Assembly: GCF_014645615.1 (NCBI RefSeq)
Contig: NZ_BMMB01000002.1
Span: forward strand, 62,001 to 126,000
Length of the DNA stretch: 64,000 nt
Direction: 5' to 3'
Origin: Paenibacillus hunanensis
Lineage (GTDB): Bacteria > Bacillota > Bacilli > Paenibacillales > Paenibacillaceae
A program made the translations under genes and the position numbers. Positions 37,319-44,597 of the stretch are shown here, one piece after another. The notes under the pieces are model-generated. The model was not told the origin of the DNA and ran no database searches. It saw nothing but the letters and a program-made list of their open reading frames with translations. Position 1 is the stretch's first letter. Each line of letters begins with the position of its first letter.

Positions 37319-37332
37319 CCACATCCTTGTGG
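37319..37332 (-). promoter_or_regulatory. CsrA-type hairpin in the leader of flagellin copy 2
   Basis: Identical to the copy 1 element: stem CCACA/UGUGG with AGGA in the loop, 29 bases before the ATG. Confidence 0.75.
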
Positions 37333-37391
37333 TGGCTGAGCTAGTTCGAAGAATCCATTATTTCATAATCCTTTGTCCTGCTCTACTATAT

Positions 37392-37419
37392 ATATCGTAT
37401 ATCCGATTCTACTTTGTTA
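37392..37419 (-). promoter_or_regulatory. Sigma-D-like promoter of flagellin copy 2
   Basis: Same TAAC-N16-TACGATAT arrangement as for copy 1, displaced by exactly 1,011 bp. Confidence 0.55.
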
Positions 37420-37484
37420 TAGCTATTTTCAATTTGTAGCGCTAAATCTTAAATATTTATTGCATATACATTTATCCAATAGAA

Positions 37485-37511
37485 AAAGACTCTGATCTGA
37501 TCAGAGTCTTT
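37485..37511 (-). terminator. Terminator of flagellin copy 3
   Basis: The same perfect 13-bp-arm terminator as after copy 2 (AAAGACTCTGATC and its complement), 23 bp past the stop. Confidence 0.9.
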
Positions 37512-37533
37512 TCCGAAGTACTTAATTTGAAGA

Positions 37534-38301
37534 TTAACGCAGCAAGGACAGAACGCCCTGTGGTGAAGAGTTTGCCTGGGAAAGCATCGATTGCGCTGCT
37601 TGTACCAAAATGTTGTTTTTGGACAGTGCTACCATTTCTTTCGCCATGTCAGTATCACGAATACGGGATTCGGATGCTGTCAGGTTCTCTACTGTTGTTC
37701 CTAAGTTGTTGGACGTGTATTCCAGACGGTTTTGTACCGCACCCAAGTTCGCACGTTGTGTTGCTACTTTCTCGATTGCAGTGCTGATATCACTAAGTGC
37801 AGTACCTGCGCTCAAGCCTTTAAAGCCAGTAGTGGAGATACCAGTTACTGTGATAGAGAAAGACTTATCGTCAGCTTGAACTTTAACGCTACTTGTGATG
37901 TGAATACCGTTGAACGTAGTGTTACTCATGATCTTATCGATCTGCGTACCCAGTTGTTTCAACTCAGCATTGATGTTCGATTTGTCGCCAGAGCTGTACG
38001 TACCGTTCAACTTTTGTACGTTCAGTTCTTTCATACGTCCCAGCATGGAGCTGACTTCGTTCATCGCACCCTCTGCTGTTTGTGCAAAAGAGATACCATC
38101 TTGCACGTTACGTTGTGCTTGTTCCAGACCACGAATCTGTCCACGCATTTTCTCGGAGATCGACAGTCCCGCTGCATCATCCGCTGCACGGTTGATACGC
38201 AGACCCGAAGACAGTTTCTCCATGTTTTTGCTTGCTGAAGCACTGTTCAGATTCAAGTTGCGTTGTGTGTTCAACGCTGGAATGTTGTGATTGATAATCA
38301 T
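37534..38301 (-). CDS. hag: Flagellin, copy 3
   Basis: 255 residues. The frame is open 20 codons further upstream, but AGGGAGG before the ATG at 38301 and the match to the other copies fix the start. It is identical to copies 1 and 2 outside the central part and closer to copy 2 in 134-181 (H134, S147, STTGFKGLSAGTA). Its upstream region differs from that shared by copies 1 and 2 and has the best sigma-D promoter, so it may be the original gene. It lies nearest csrA. Confidence 0.97.
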   Translation of the reverse strand: MIINHNIPALNTQRNLNLNSASASKNMEKLSSGLRINRAADDAAGLSISEKMRGQIRGLEQAQRNVQDGISFAQTAEGAMNEVSSMLGRMKELNVQKLNGTYSSGDKSNINAELKQLGTQIDKIMSNTTFNGIHITSSVKVQADDKSFSITVTGISTTGFKGLSAGTALSDISTAIEKVATQRANLGAVQNRLEYTSNNLGTTVENLTASESRIRDTDMAKEMVALSKNNILVQAAQSMLSQANSSPQGVLSLLR

Positions 38302-38329
38302 TGTTATTTCCTCCCTGAAGTTAGTTATC

Positions 38330-38343
38330 CCACATCCATGTGG
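38330..38343 (-). promoter_or_regulatory. CsrA-type hairpin in the leader of flagellin copy 3
   Basis: CCACA-UGGA-UGUGG on the transcript: same stem as in the other copies, loop changed by one base but GGA kept. The surrounding leader has diverged, so conservation of this hairpin is informative. Confidence 0.75.
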
Positions 38344-38402
38344 TGGTTGAGCTACTAACAAGCAATCGTATAAAACTCATTACCTGTACCGCTCTAAAAT
38401 AT

Positions 38403-38430
38403 ATATCGACGCTAGGCTCTGTTTATTTTA
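38403..38430 (-). promoter_or_regulatory. Sigma-D promoter of flagellin copy 3
   Basis: TAAA (38427-38430), 16 bp, GTCGATAT (38403-38410) on the minus strand: all four -35 bases and 7 of 8 -10 bases of the sigma-D consensus, with one extra spacer base. Confidence 0.7.
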
Positions 38431-38475
38431 TAGCTTTTTCTAATTTTTAATTAATTTTATAATAAGATCTATCGA

Positions 38476-38709
38476 TTATTTACCTTCATCTTGCTTCTCA
38501 CTTAGGAAATCTTTAATCAACTCGGCATTAACCGCAGCACTTTGGTTGCTTAACTGAATAGCATGATAAACTTCTTTGCGATAAATATCTATGTTTTTAG
38601 GAGCACTAATTCCAATTTTGATCGTATCTGCATCAGTAGATAAAATAGTCACCTCGATTTGATCATCGATAATGATAGATTCGCCTTTTTTGCGTGATAG
38701 AACGAGCAT
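38476..38709 (-). CDS. csrA: Carbon storage regulator CsrA
   Basis: Small dimeric RNA-binding protein that blocks ribosome access to flagellin mRNA. 77 residues with [20 protein letters not shown] and [19 protein letters not shown], including the conserved L4, R6 and the GxSAP turn. The ATG overlaps the fliW stop (TAATG). Matching GGA hairpins are present in all three flagellin leaders just downstream, so the target is adjacent. Confidence 0.96.
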   Translation of the reverse strand: MLVLSRKKGESIIIDDQIEVTILSTDADTIKIGISAPKNIDIYRKEVYHAIQLSNQSAAVNAELIKDFLSEKQDEGK

Positions 38710-39149
38710 TAGCCTTCATCCCCCTCTGTCTTATTCGGTTGCAGTGGATGACGAATCGTATAATCTGTATTTTGCAAAATAATTTGCTTCGCCTGCATTG
38801 TATCTAAGTTGAAAATAATTGGCGCGACCAAATTAACCGCACGATGCTGCGGTAATTTATTCCAAGACACAATATTGCGTACAACTACTTTCTCTTCATT
38901 TGTGATTTGCAGTTCTCCAATCACATCTTCCGGAATTTCAACTTCATACTGTGGGAAATAAGCAAAGGGATCTAACAAAATAAAACTAATCTCTGGCTGA
39001 TCTACAGGCTGTAAAATGCTAAATGAACCTACCTGTTGAGTATACGTATAACTAGTAATTTCCGGGAATCCGGGAATCCCCTTAGCAAATGTAAATACGT
39101 GCTCATTCTGATCAGACATCGAAGACGGATTAAGTTGTGAATCAGACAT
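38709..39149 (-). CDS. fliW: Flagellar assembly factor FliW
   Basis: Binds CsrA and relieves its block on flagellin translation until free flagellin titrates FliW away. 146 residues with the family opening [11 protein letters not shown], then [19 protein letters not shown] and [20 protein letters not shown]. The start ATG is preceded by AGGGAGG. The N-terminal 16 residues are poorly conserved. Coupled to csrA by a one-base overlap. Confidence 0.95.
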   Translation of the reverse strand: MSDSQLNPSSMSDQNEHVFTFAKGIPGFPEITSYTYTQQVGSFSILQPVDQPEISFILLDPFAYFPQYEVEIPEDVIGELQITNEEKVVVRNIVSWNKLPQHRAVNLVAPIIFNLDTMQAKQIILQNTDYTIRHPLQPNKTEGDEG

Positions 39150-39175
39150 GATATGAATTCCTCCCTAGTTTCAAG

Positions 39176-39210
39176 AAAAGACTACGGACAGAGGTAGTCC
39201 ATAGTCTTTT
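39176..39210 (-). terminator. Terminator after flgL
   Basis: AAAAGACTACGGAC (39176-39189) and GTCCATAGTCTTTT (39197-39210) pair with one mismatch. It ends the flgM-flgN-flgK-flgL unit, about 160 bp past the flgL stop and 27 bp before fliW, so fliW-csrA needs its own promoter or readthrough. Confidence 0.75.
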
Positions 39211-39367
39211 AAATTTGTTATTTAAAACATATATAATACTTTTAAAAAATATCCAATCATCCTCTTGGTTGAGAAAAAGCTACTGTTTCTTTGTACTTTT
39301 AATTACCAATAATGCAAATATACATCATCAACTACCCATTGAGAATAGATAATGGAATATTATTATT

Positions 39368-40294
39368 TTAATTCAAAAAGTTGACGAGTGACAACTTCAT
39401 TGTTGATGCTGATGTCTGCAGAGCTGCTTGATAAATCGTTTGTGCTGTTGTTGCTTTTATCATAACTTCTGAAATATCAGCATCTTCTACTTTAGATTGC
39501 AGATCGGTAACATTGAGTTCACGCTCATCCAAACGACTACTAACGAGCTCTACACGGTTCGTTTTTGCACCAACCTCTGATCGAACCGCACCCATCGCAT
39601 TTGCACGTGAATCGATATTTTCCAATTCACCACTAATAGCTGAGTAGTCTCTAGTTCCAGTAGTCATTACATTGTCAATAGCACTCGATAAACGTTCGAG
39701 GATAGCGAAGGCATTATCTTTTTCTGCTGGTTTACCAAAAAACTCATTACCATCGGTACTAACACCAATAGAAATTTGCTCACTGATTCCATAAGTAACT
39801 TTTCCAGTATCCGTGACTACATCTGAATACTTTGTTGTACTGGAATCCAATTGATACGGTCTTTCGTCGAACTTTTCGCCATTAAAAACATATCTTCCAG
39901 TCAACTGACTATTACCCACATCAGCCAGTTGCTTTTTTAATTCATCTAATTCATCTTTAATCGCTTTTAGGCCACTACCATCTGTTGTACCAGTACTCGC
40001 TTGAATCGTTAACTCTTTTACACGTTTCATCACATCTGTTGATTGTTGCATGAGAGTGTCCGAATAATCAAGCCAGCTTTGTGCAGCGTCTGTATTCGAT
40101 TTATATTGATCTGTAGCAGCCAGCTCCGCACGGTAGCGGAGCGCATACGTTGTTCCTACTGGATCATCCGATGCTTTATTGATTTTGCGACCTGTAGAGG
40201 ATTGCATGCTCAGGTCACTCATCGTGTTTCTATTTTTGTTCAGGTTGCTAAGTGTCTGATTGGACACCATATTTGAAGTAATACGAATTGCCAT
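39368..40294 (-). CDS. flgL: Flagellar hook-filament junction protein FlgL
   Basis: 308 residues, exported axial protein that joins the filament to FlgK. Flagellin-like N-terminus (AIRITSNMVSNQTLSNLNKN), SSTGRKINKASDDPVGTTYALRYR, the NGEKFDERPY surface loop, and a C-terminal helix (QTIYQAALQTSASTMKLSLVNFL). GAGGAG before the ATG fixes the start. It lies 20 bp after flgK. Confidence 0.95.
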   Translation of the reverse strand: MAIRITSNMVSNQTLSNLNKNRNTMSDLSMQSSTGRKINKASDDPVGTTYALRYRAELAATDQYKSNTDAAQSWLDYSDTLMQQSTDVMKRVKELTIQASTGTTDGSGLKAIKDELDELKKQLADVGNSQLTGRYVFNGEKFDERPYQLDSSTTKYSDVVTDTGKVTYGISEQISIGVSTDGNEFFGKPAEKDNAFAILERLSSAIDNVMTTGTRDYSAISGELENIDSRANAMGAVRSEVGAKTNRVELVSSRLDERELNVTDLQSKVEDADISEVMIKATTAQTIYQAALQTSASTMKLSLVNFLN

Positions 40295-40314
40295 TATTAT
40301 CTACTCCTCATTTA

Positions 40315-41862
40315 TCAGAGTCCAACACGACCTGTGCTGTTAATCAAACGTTCGAGCAACTGATCCATCGTAGTCATGAAACGGGAAGATGCAGTATAGG
40401 CGTGCTGAAACTTGATAAGATCAGACATCTCTTCATCAAGGGATACGCCGCTTACCGACTGACGGTTCGCTTCCACTTGATCTGTAAGTGTCTGCGAGTT
40501 ATCTGTTTGACGGCTCGCTTCCTGTGAGCTTACACCCAGCTGACCGACAATACCGTTAAAATAATCCTGAACTGTCGTTGGCGCAACTCCACCAAAGTCC
40601 ATTTTTGTACCCTTCAATTCAGACATGATCAGAGCAAGTCCGCCGTTACCAGCTACGACCTTTTCATCACTGCCTTTACCGGAAGTACGCAAAGAGAATG
40701 CAATTTTACTTGGATCATCCTGTAACGATTTGTTCAGTGTAATATTGCCGGCTGTAATCGTGCCGCTATTATCTGTCGTACCAAAGAAATCTCCGCCCTG
40801 CTGGCTGGAGCTATTGTAGCCCAGCTTGTGCAGACCATTAATCCCTTTAACGGTTGTGGTCAGATCGGACGTTAACGTACGATTACCAGCGGCATCCGAG
40901 TAGGTTACACCGTTTAACACGGTTCCTTCTGGAATAACTGAGCCGGCTGGCAATGTGACATTGAATTCGCCGTTAGCGAGTGTATTCGCCAGCTGATCGA
41001 GCTGTGCTTTTTGACCTGCAACATGAACATCACGGGAATACATAAGACCATACATTTCTCCGCTGTTCAACGTTCCACCCTCAAATGCTGTCTGTACGCC
41101 AGCAGCTGTAAGAGGAGTAACGGTACCGCCAGTAATGACCTGTTGACCGCCAAAGTTCACTTGATAGCCTGTATTCAGCTCAGTCACAGTGACATTACCA
41201 TATTTAGAAATCTGATCGATCGCATAATCGCGCTGATCGCGAAGGTCATTCGCATCATTGCCCTGTGCTTCGATCTTCATAATATTCTGGTTTAAGGTGC
41301 CTACTGTATTTAACAAGGAGTTTACTGTGGATACATCCAACGAGACACTGGAGGTCAGATCCGTGCTCAATGCATCCAGCTGCTGGCTGGTCTGATTCAT
41401 TGCATCAGTTAATGCCAGTGTCGTTTCTTTCAAGACCTTCTGGTTAGTCGTGCTCTGAGGATCTTTACTCAGGTTTGACCATGCACTCCAGAACTTATTC
41501 ATTACGGTCTGCATCCCTGTATCGGAAGGCTCGTTAATTACTTTTTCCAGCTTGCCCAGGGTGTCTGAACGTACTGTCCAGCTTCCAAGTGAAGAATTCT
41601 CACCGCGATATTGTGTATCCAAAAACATCGAACGCACACGCTTGATCGAAGTAGCCTCGACGCCTGTACCCAGTTGTCCGGAGTTTGTCGAATTACGAAA
41701 AGCCACGGCTTCCAATGGATTCGTGGCACTGGTATGTACCACCTGGCGCGAGTATCCTGCTGTATTGGCATTAGCAATATTGTGAGAGACAGTGCTCAGT
41801 GACGTTGTATTTGTAGCCAGACTCCGGCGAGCCGTTTCAATGGAATGAAATGTTGATGTCAT
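40315..41862 (-). CDS. flgK: Flagellar hook-associated protein FlgK
   Basis: 515 residues. N-terminal rod-type motif (TTSLSTVSHNIANANTAGYSRQ, the ANANTAGYSRQ box is diagnostic), long Ser/Thr/Asn-rich middle, and a C-terminal D0 helix (SDLIKFQHAYTASSRFMTTMDQLLERLIN). It forms the first junction zone between hook and filament. The start ATG at 41862 has GGAGG at 5 bases. Follows flgN closely. Confidence 0.96.
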   Translation of the reverse strand: MTSTFHSIETARRSLATNTTSLSTVSHNIANANTAGYSRQVVHTSATNPLEAVAFRNSTNSGQLGTGVEATSIKRVRSMFLDTQYRGENSSLGSWTVRSDTLGKLEKVINEPSDTGMQTVMNKFWSAWSNLSKDPQSTTNQKVLKETTLALTDAMNQTSQQLDALSTDLTSSVSLDVSTVNSLLNTVGTLNQNIMKIEAQGNDANDLRDQRDYAIDQISKYGNVTVTELNTGYQVNFGGQQVITGGTVTPLTAAGVQTAFEGGTLNSGEMYGLMYSRDVHVAGQKAQLDQLANTLANGEFNVTLPAGSVIPEGTVLNGVTYSDAAGNRTLTSDLTTTVKGINGLHKLGYNSSSQQGGDFFGTTDNSGTITAGNITLNKSLQDDPSKIAFSLRTSGKGSDEKVVAGNGGLALIMSELKGTKMDFGGVAPTTVQDYFNGIVGQLGVSSQEASRQTDNSQTLTDQVEANRQSVSGVSLDEEMSDLIKFQHAYTASSRFMTTMDQLLERLINSTGRVGL

Positions 41863-41878
41863 AGGAACCTCCTAAATA

Positions 41879-42385
41879 TTAGCCTCTTGTATCAAACAAT
41901 CCGGAACGAGTAAAACCGTAAGCTTTCTCAGCCGGATGTTGATAGGTCGCTTCCTGTTCTGGAACAAGCGCCATCATTTCCAATGAAAAGTCTACGTATT
42001 CCAAAGCCTGTTGAATCAACTGTTTGTTCAGGTCATTAAGTTGCTGGAACCGTTGCAGTGTATCGAACAGCGTAGAGCGAGCGTCAAGCAACTGCTGCTT
42101 CTCATCGGGATCAAACACCAGCCGCGCCAGCTCAGTCAGATTAAGCCGCAGCTTGGACTTGATGCCCCGTTCCAGCAGGAATTCGTAAACGAGCTGCTCG
42201 CGCTCATTTTCCAATTGCTCAACCAGTTTGGCCAGCTTGGATTCCTGATTCATGACGGCAATCAATTCATTGATTTGATTGTCAATAACGGCCCGCTTTT
42301 TGCTTTCGCCCAGTTCGATTAATTGCAGATGGCTATCATTCAGTTCATTTAGCTTAGCCACCAGCGGCTGCACAGTTCCATTCAT
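41879..42385 (-). CDS. flgN: FlgN-family flagellar export chaperone
   Basis: 168 residues, nearly all helical and rich in Leu, Gln and Glu (KLNELNDSHLQLIELGESKKRAVI, LAKLVEQLENEREQLVYEFL), as expected for FlgN, which chaperones FlgK and FlgL. It lies 3 bp after flgM and directly before flgK. GGGGAA before the ATG gives the start. Sequence alone is weakly diagnostic; the position is decisive. Confidence 0.88.
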   Translation of the reverse strand: MNGTVQPLVAKLNELNDSHLQLIELGESKKRAVIDNQINELIAVMNQESKLAKLVEQLENEREQLVYEFLLERGIKSKLRLNLTELARLVFDPDEKQQLLDARSTLFDTLQRFQQLNDLNKQLIQQALEYVDFSLEMMALVPEQEATYQHPAEKAYGFTRSGLFDTRG

Positions 42386-42388
42386 TTA

Positions 42389-42676
42389 TTAATTCCCCGT
42401 TCCTTTTAGGAAAGGCAGGAGCTTGTCAGCCAGCGCACCAGCGTCGACTTTGTATGTGCCTGCAGCTACCTGCTCTTTCAGACTTTGAATTTTTTGAGCG
42501 CGCTCTGCATCAGCAGTTGCTTGTGCAGTGTTCGCTTGCAGCATTTCCATAGCTTCTGGAGAGATGGACACTTCGTCCTTACGGCTTGTTTTCTTTTCGC
42601 CAGTTACGGCCTTTGCTTCGTTTGTACGTTGGTATGGGTTAACAGCGCCTACACGTTGTGTATCGTTAATTTTCAT
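42389..42676 (-). CDS. flgM: Anti-sigma factor FlgM
   Basis: 95 residues. Holds sigma-D inactive until the hook-basal body is finished. It has the family N-terminus MKINDTQRVGAVNPYQR, KDEVSISPEAMEML, and the C-terminal sigma-binding helices (AERAQKIQSLKEQVAAGTYKVDAGALADKLLPFL). First gene of flgM-flgN-flgK-flgL; a sigma-D promoter upstream gives the usual feedback loop. Confidence 0.95.
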   Translation of the reverse strand: MKINDTQRVGAVNPYQRTNEAKAVTGEKKTSRKDEVSISPEAMEMLQANTAQATADAERAQKIQSLKEQVAAGTYKVDAGALADKLLPFLKGTGN

Positions 42677-42862
42677 GGTTTTTTACACACTCCTTAGTAA
42701 ATTTGAGAAAGAGTTCCTACTCCTTAGAGTCATTTGCTTCGGGAAGATAGATCGTCTTTTCAAAATTAGGAAGTCCTTTTTGAGATAACAGGAATGTTGG
42801 GTGATATTCGGAATATTGCATTTCCTGGTATCATTAAGGCAACCGAATTGTTGTTACTAAGA

Positions 42863-42890
42863 TTATCGACCACTTTTTCCTTAATTTTTA
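42863..42890 (-). promoter_or_regulatory. Sigma-D promoter of flgM-flgN-flgK-flgL
   Basis: TAAA (42887-42890), 16 bp, GTCGATAA (42863-42870) on the minus strand, the same form as before flagellin copy 3. It lies about 190 bp before flgM in the 345-bp gap after yvyF; nothing else is recognised in that gap. Confidence 0.6.
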
Positions 42891-43001
42891 TAGTCTTAAA
42901 GTGGTTAATTGTGTAGTAATTTTTTTCGTTCCTTAAGTCCCAGACCTGCACAGCTATGCAAGTTTTAACACTCAAAATGTACTAGGAATTGTCGTTATTT
43001 G

Positions 43002-43026
43002 ACTAGGAATAGGAAGTGTTCCTAGT
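43002..43026 (-). repeat. Hairpin overlapping the yvyF stop codon
   Basis: ACTAGGAA and TTCCTAGT pair perfectly around 9 bases, with a further direct copy of ACTAGGAAT about 20 bp away. The yvyF TAG stop lies inside the stem. The following bases (AAATAACG) are not U-rich, so it is an unlikely terminator; an mRNA stability role is possible. Confidence 0.4.
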
Positions 43027-43435
43027 TATCCCGGAATTTGTCGACAATTCTATAGGCCCCCTGCGTCTTCTCCGCTTGATTACTTTTGCCAGCATCCCCA
43101 TCGTTATATGCGTTACGAATATCTTTTGTTAAACGCGAACGACAGGAATCACACATATTGCCTTCTCGAATAAGCGTTCCGCACACCTCGCATGCATATC
43201 CCATATTTGGTGCATTCGCGATGGAGATTCGTCCTTCTCGAATGAAGGTTGTAATCTGCTTGATCGATACTCCTGTTACTTCGGACAATTCCGTAATTGT
43301 AGTTCCTCTGTTCTCTTTTAAATAGTGATTACAGTCTTCATATTGTCTTTCAATATCCTTGATACAATCGCTGCACATGCCTTTTAGATTAAGTACATAC
43401 AGTTTCCCGCATTGAGGACAATTTCCTAAATTCAT
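43022..43435 (-). CDS. yvyF: YvyF-type flagellar operon protein (zinc-ribbon plus helix-turn-helix)
   Basis: 137 residues. An N-terminal zinc-ribbon (NCPQCGKLY...GMCSDC), a central helix-turn-helix (TTITELSEVTGVSIKQITTFIREGRI) and a second four-cysteine motif (CEVCGTLIREGNMCDSC). This is the family encoded between comF and flgM in Bacillus and relatives. Its function is poorly defined; a regulatory role is suspected. GGAGG before the ATG at 43435 overrides a longer open frame. Confidence 0.88.
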   Translation of the reverse strand: MNLGNCPQCGKLYVLNLKGMCSDCIKDIERQYEDCNHYLKENRGTTITELSEVTGVSIKQITTFIREGRISIANAPNMGYACEVCGTLIREGNMCDSCRSRLTKDIRNAYNDGDAGKSNQAEKTQGAYRIVDKFRDN

Positions 43436-43666
43436 AAACTGCTCGCCTCCTGTAAGTGTTATCCCATCTATGTTGTCCAAGCTCTAAGGTTATTTAAATG
43501 AAGATGTCTTTATTTATATCGTAAACAAACACGCATTTTGTTAGCATTACTTAATAAATTAAGCGTTTTGTTAACAATTTGCTTATGATTAGGTCATATT
43601 AATGAACAATCTGGCTTTACCTTCAGCGTATTTAGCATATAGATCGTTGATTTAGTAATATGAGCA

Positions 43667-44593
43667 TTAGGAGCGTGCACAGGTAAGCGAGATCACCTGA
43701 AATTGTACACGACATTGAGCGCCTAATTCATGTAAGGCTAATGCACAGTTATGAATGGTACTTCCCGTTGTATAAATGTCATCAATTAGCAGGATCGGAA
43801 TCACCCGATTAGCGTTTCGTTCATCCTCCAGCTGACCAGATACTCGAAGCGACTGATTAGTTTGTAGCGATGATGCCTGCATAGGAACAGCTGGAGCAGC
43901 TATATAGGAAGATATCCTATTTCTATATCCATACGGTTCATGATGTCGTTGTAGCACATCATGCACAAGCGAGCCAGCCATAGTCGAATAGGAAAAAACT
44001 CCTGCCATACTACGAATGCGTTCCTGTCTTCCTTGCTCGCTTTGCTTCATCGTTTGCCTGGTACGCTCTAATAAGGGTAGATACGGCAATTTTATATCCG
44101 CTGCCAGCCACCGAGCCATCTGCGCTGCCTGATCAAAGCCGCGTTCCTGTAATCGATTCGTGCTTGCTGGTACAGATGTAATCCAGGCAGGAAACCATTC
44201 ACACCCGAAATGAGTGCTTAGCTCCGCCTGTAAACGATAGTAGCCCTCCACCATTAGCTGCCCAAATACAGCTTCATACCGCTCATTACCTCTATATTTA
44301 TATGCTGCTAGCCAGCTACGAATATCAGTATTGTAACGAACAGCACTACGATTAAGCAAAAAACCACGGTGCTGCATTACCTGCCGCTGACAATCCTCAC
44401 AATGAATGCTTCGTCCACATACCCTGCACTGCGGCTTCATAATCCATGGAATACGGCTAGCGCATGCATGGCAAAGCCCCTCATAAACGGATAAGCCTAT
44501 AATCGTATGGGCACAGCTGATACACTGCTGATGGTGAGGGTACAGATAACGCCATAGCTTGCTCCAACTGGATGCATGAAGAAAGTGACTCAT
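43667..44593 (-). CDS. comFC: ComFC-type phosphoribosyltransferase-like competence protein
   Basis: 308 residues. An N-terminal zinc finger (CISCAHTIIG...CHACASR, then CRVCGRSIHCEDC), followed by a PRTase domain with the PRPP-binding loop LLIDDIYTTGSTI near the C-terminus. ComFC acts with ComFA in handling incoming single-stranded DNA during transformation. The ATG at 44593 is 4 bases past the comFA stop, with AAGGAA upstream; an earlier in-frame start would run into comFA. An insertion between SMAGVFSYS and PILLIDD (about 60 residues, Ser/Gln/Arg-rich) is longer than in B. subtilis. Confidence 0.9.
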   Translation of the reverse strand: MSHFLHASSWSKLWRYLYPHHQQCISCAHTIIGLSVYEGLCHACASRIPWIMKPQCRVCGRSIHCEDCQRQVMQHRGFLLNRSAVRYNTDIRSWLAAYKYRGNERYEAVFGQLMVEGYYRLQAELSTHFGCEWFPAWITSVPASTNRLQERGFDQAAQMARWLAADIKLPYLPLLERTRQTMKQSEQGRQERIRSMAGVFSYSTMAGSLVHDVLQRHHEPYGYRNRISSYIAAPAVPMQASSLQTNQSLRVSGQLEDERNANRVIPILLIDDIYTTGSTIHNCALALHELGAQCRVQFQVISLTCARS

Positions 44594-44597
44594 CGAC

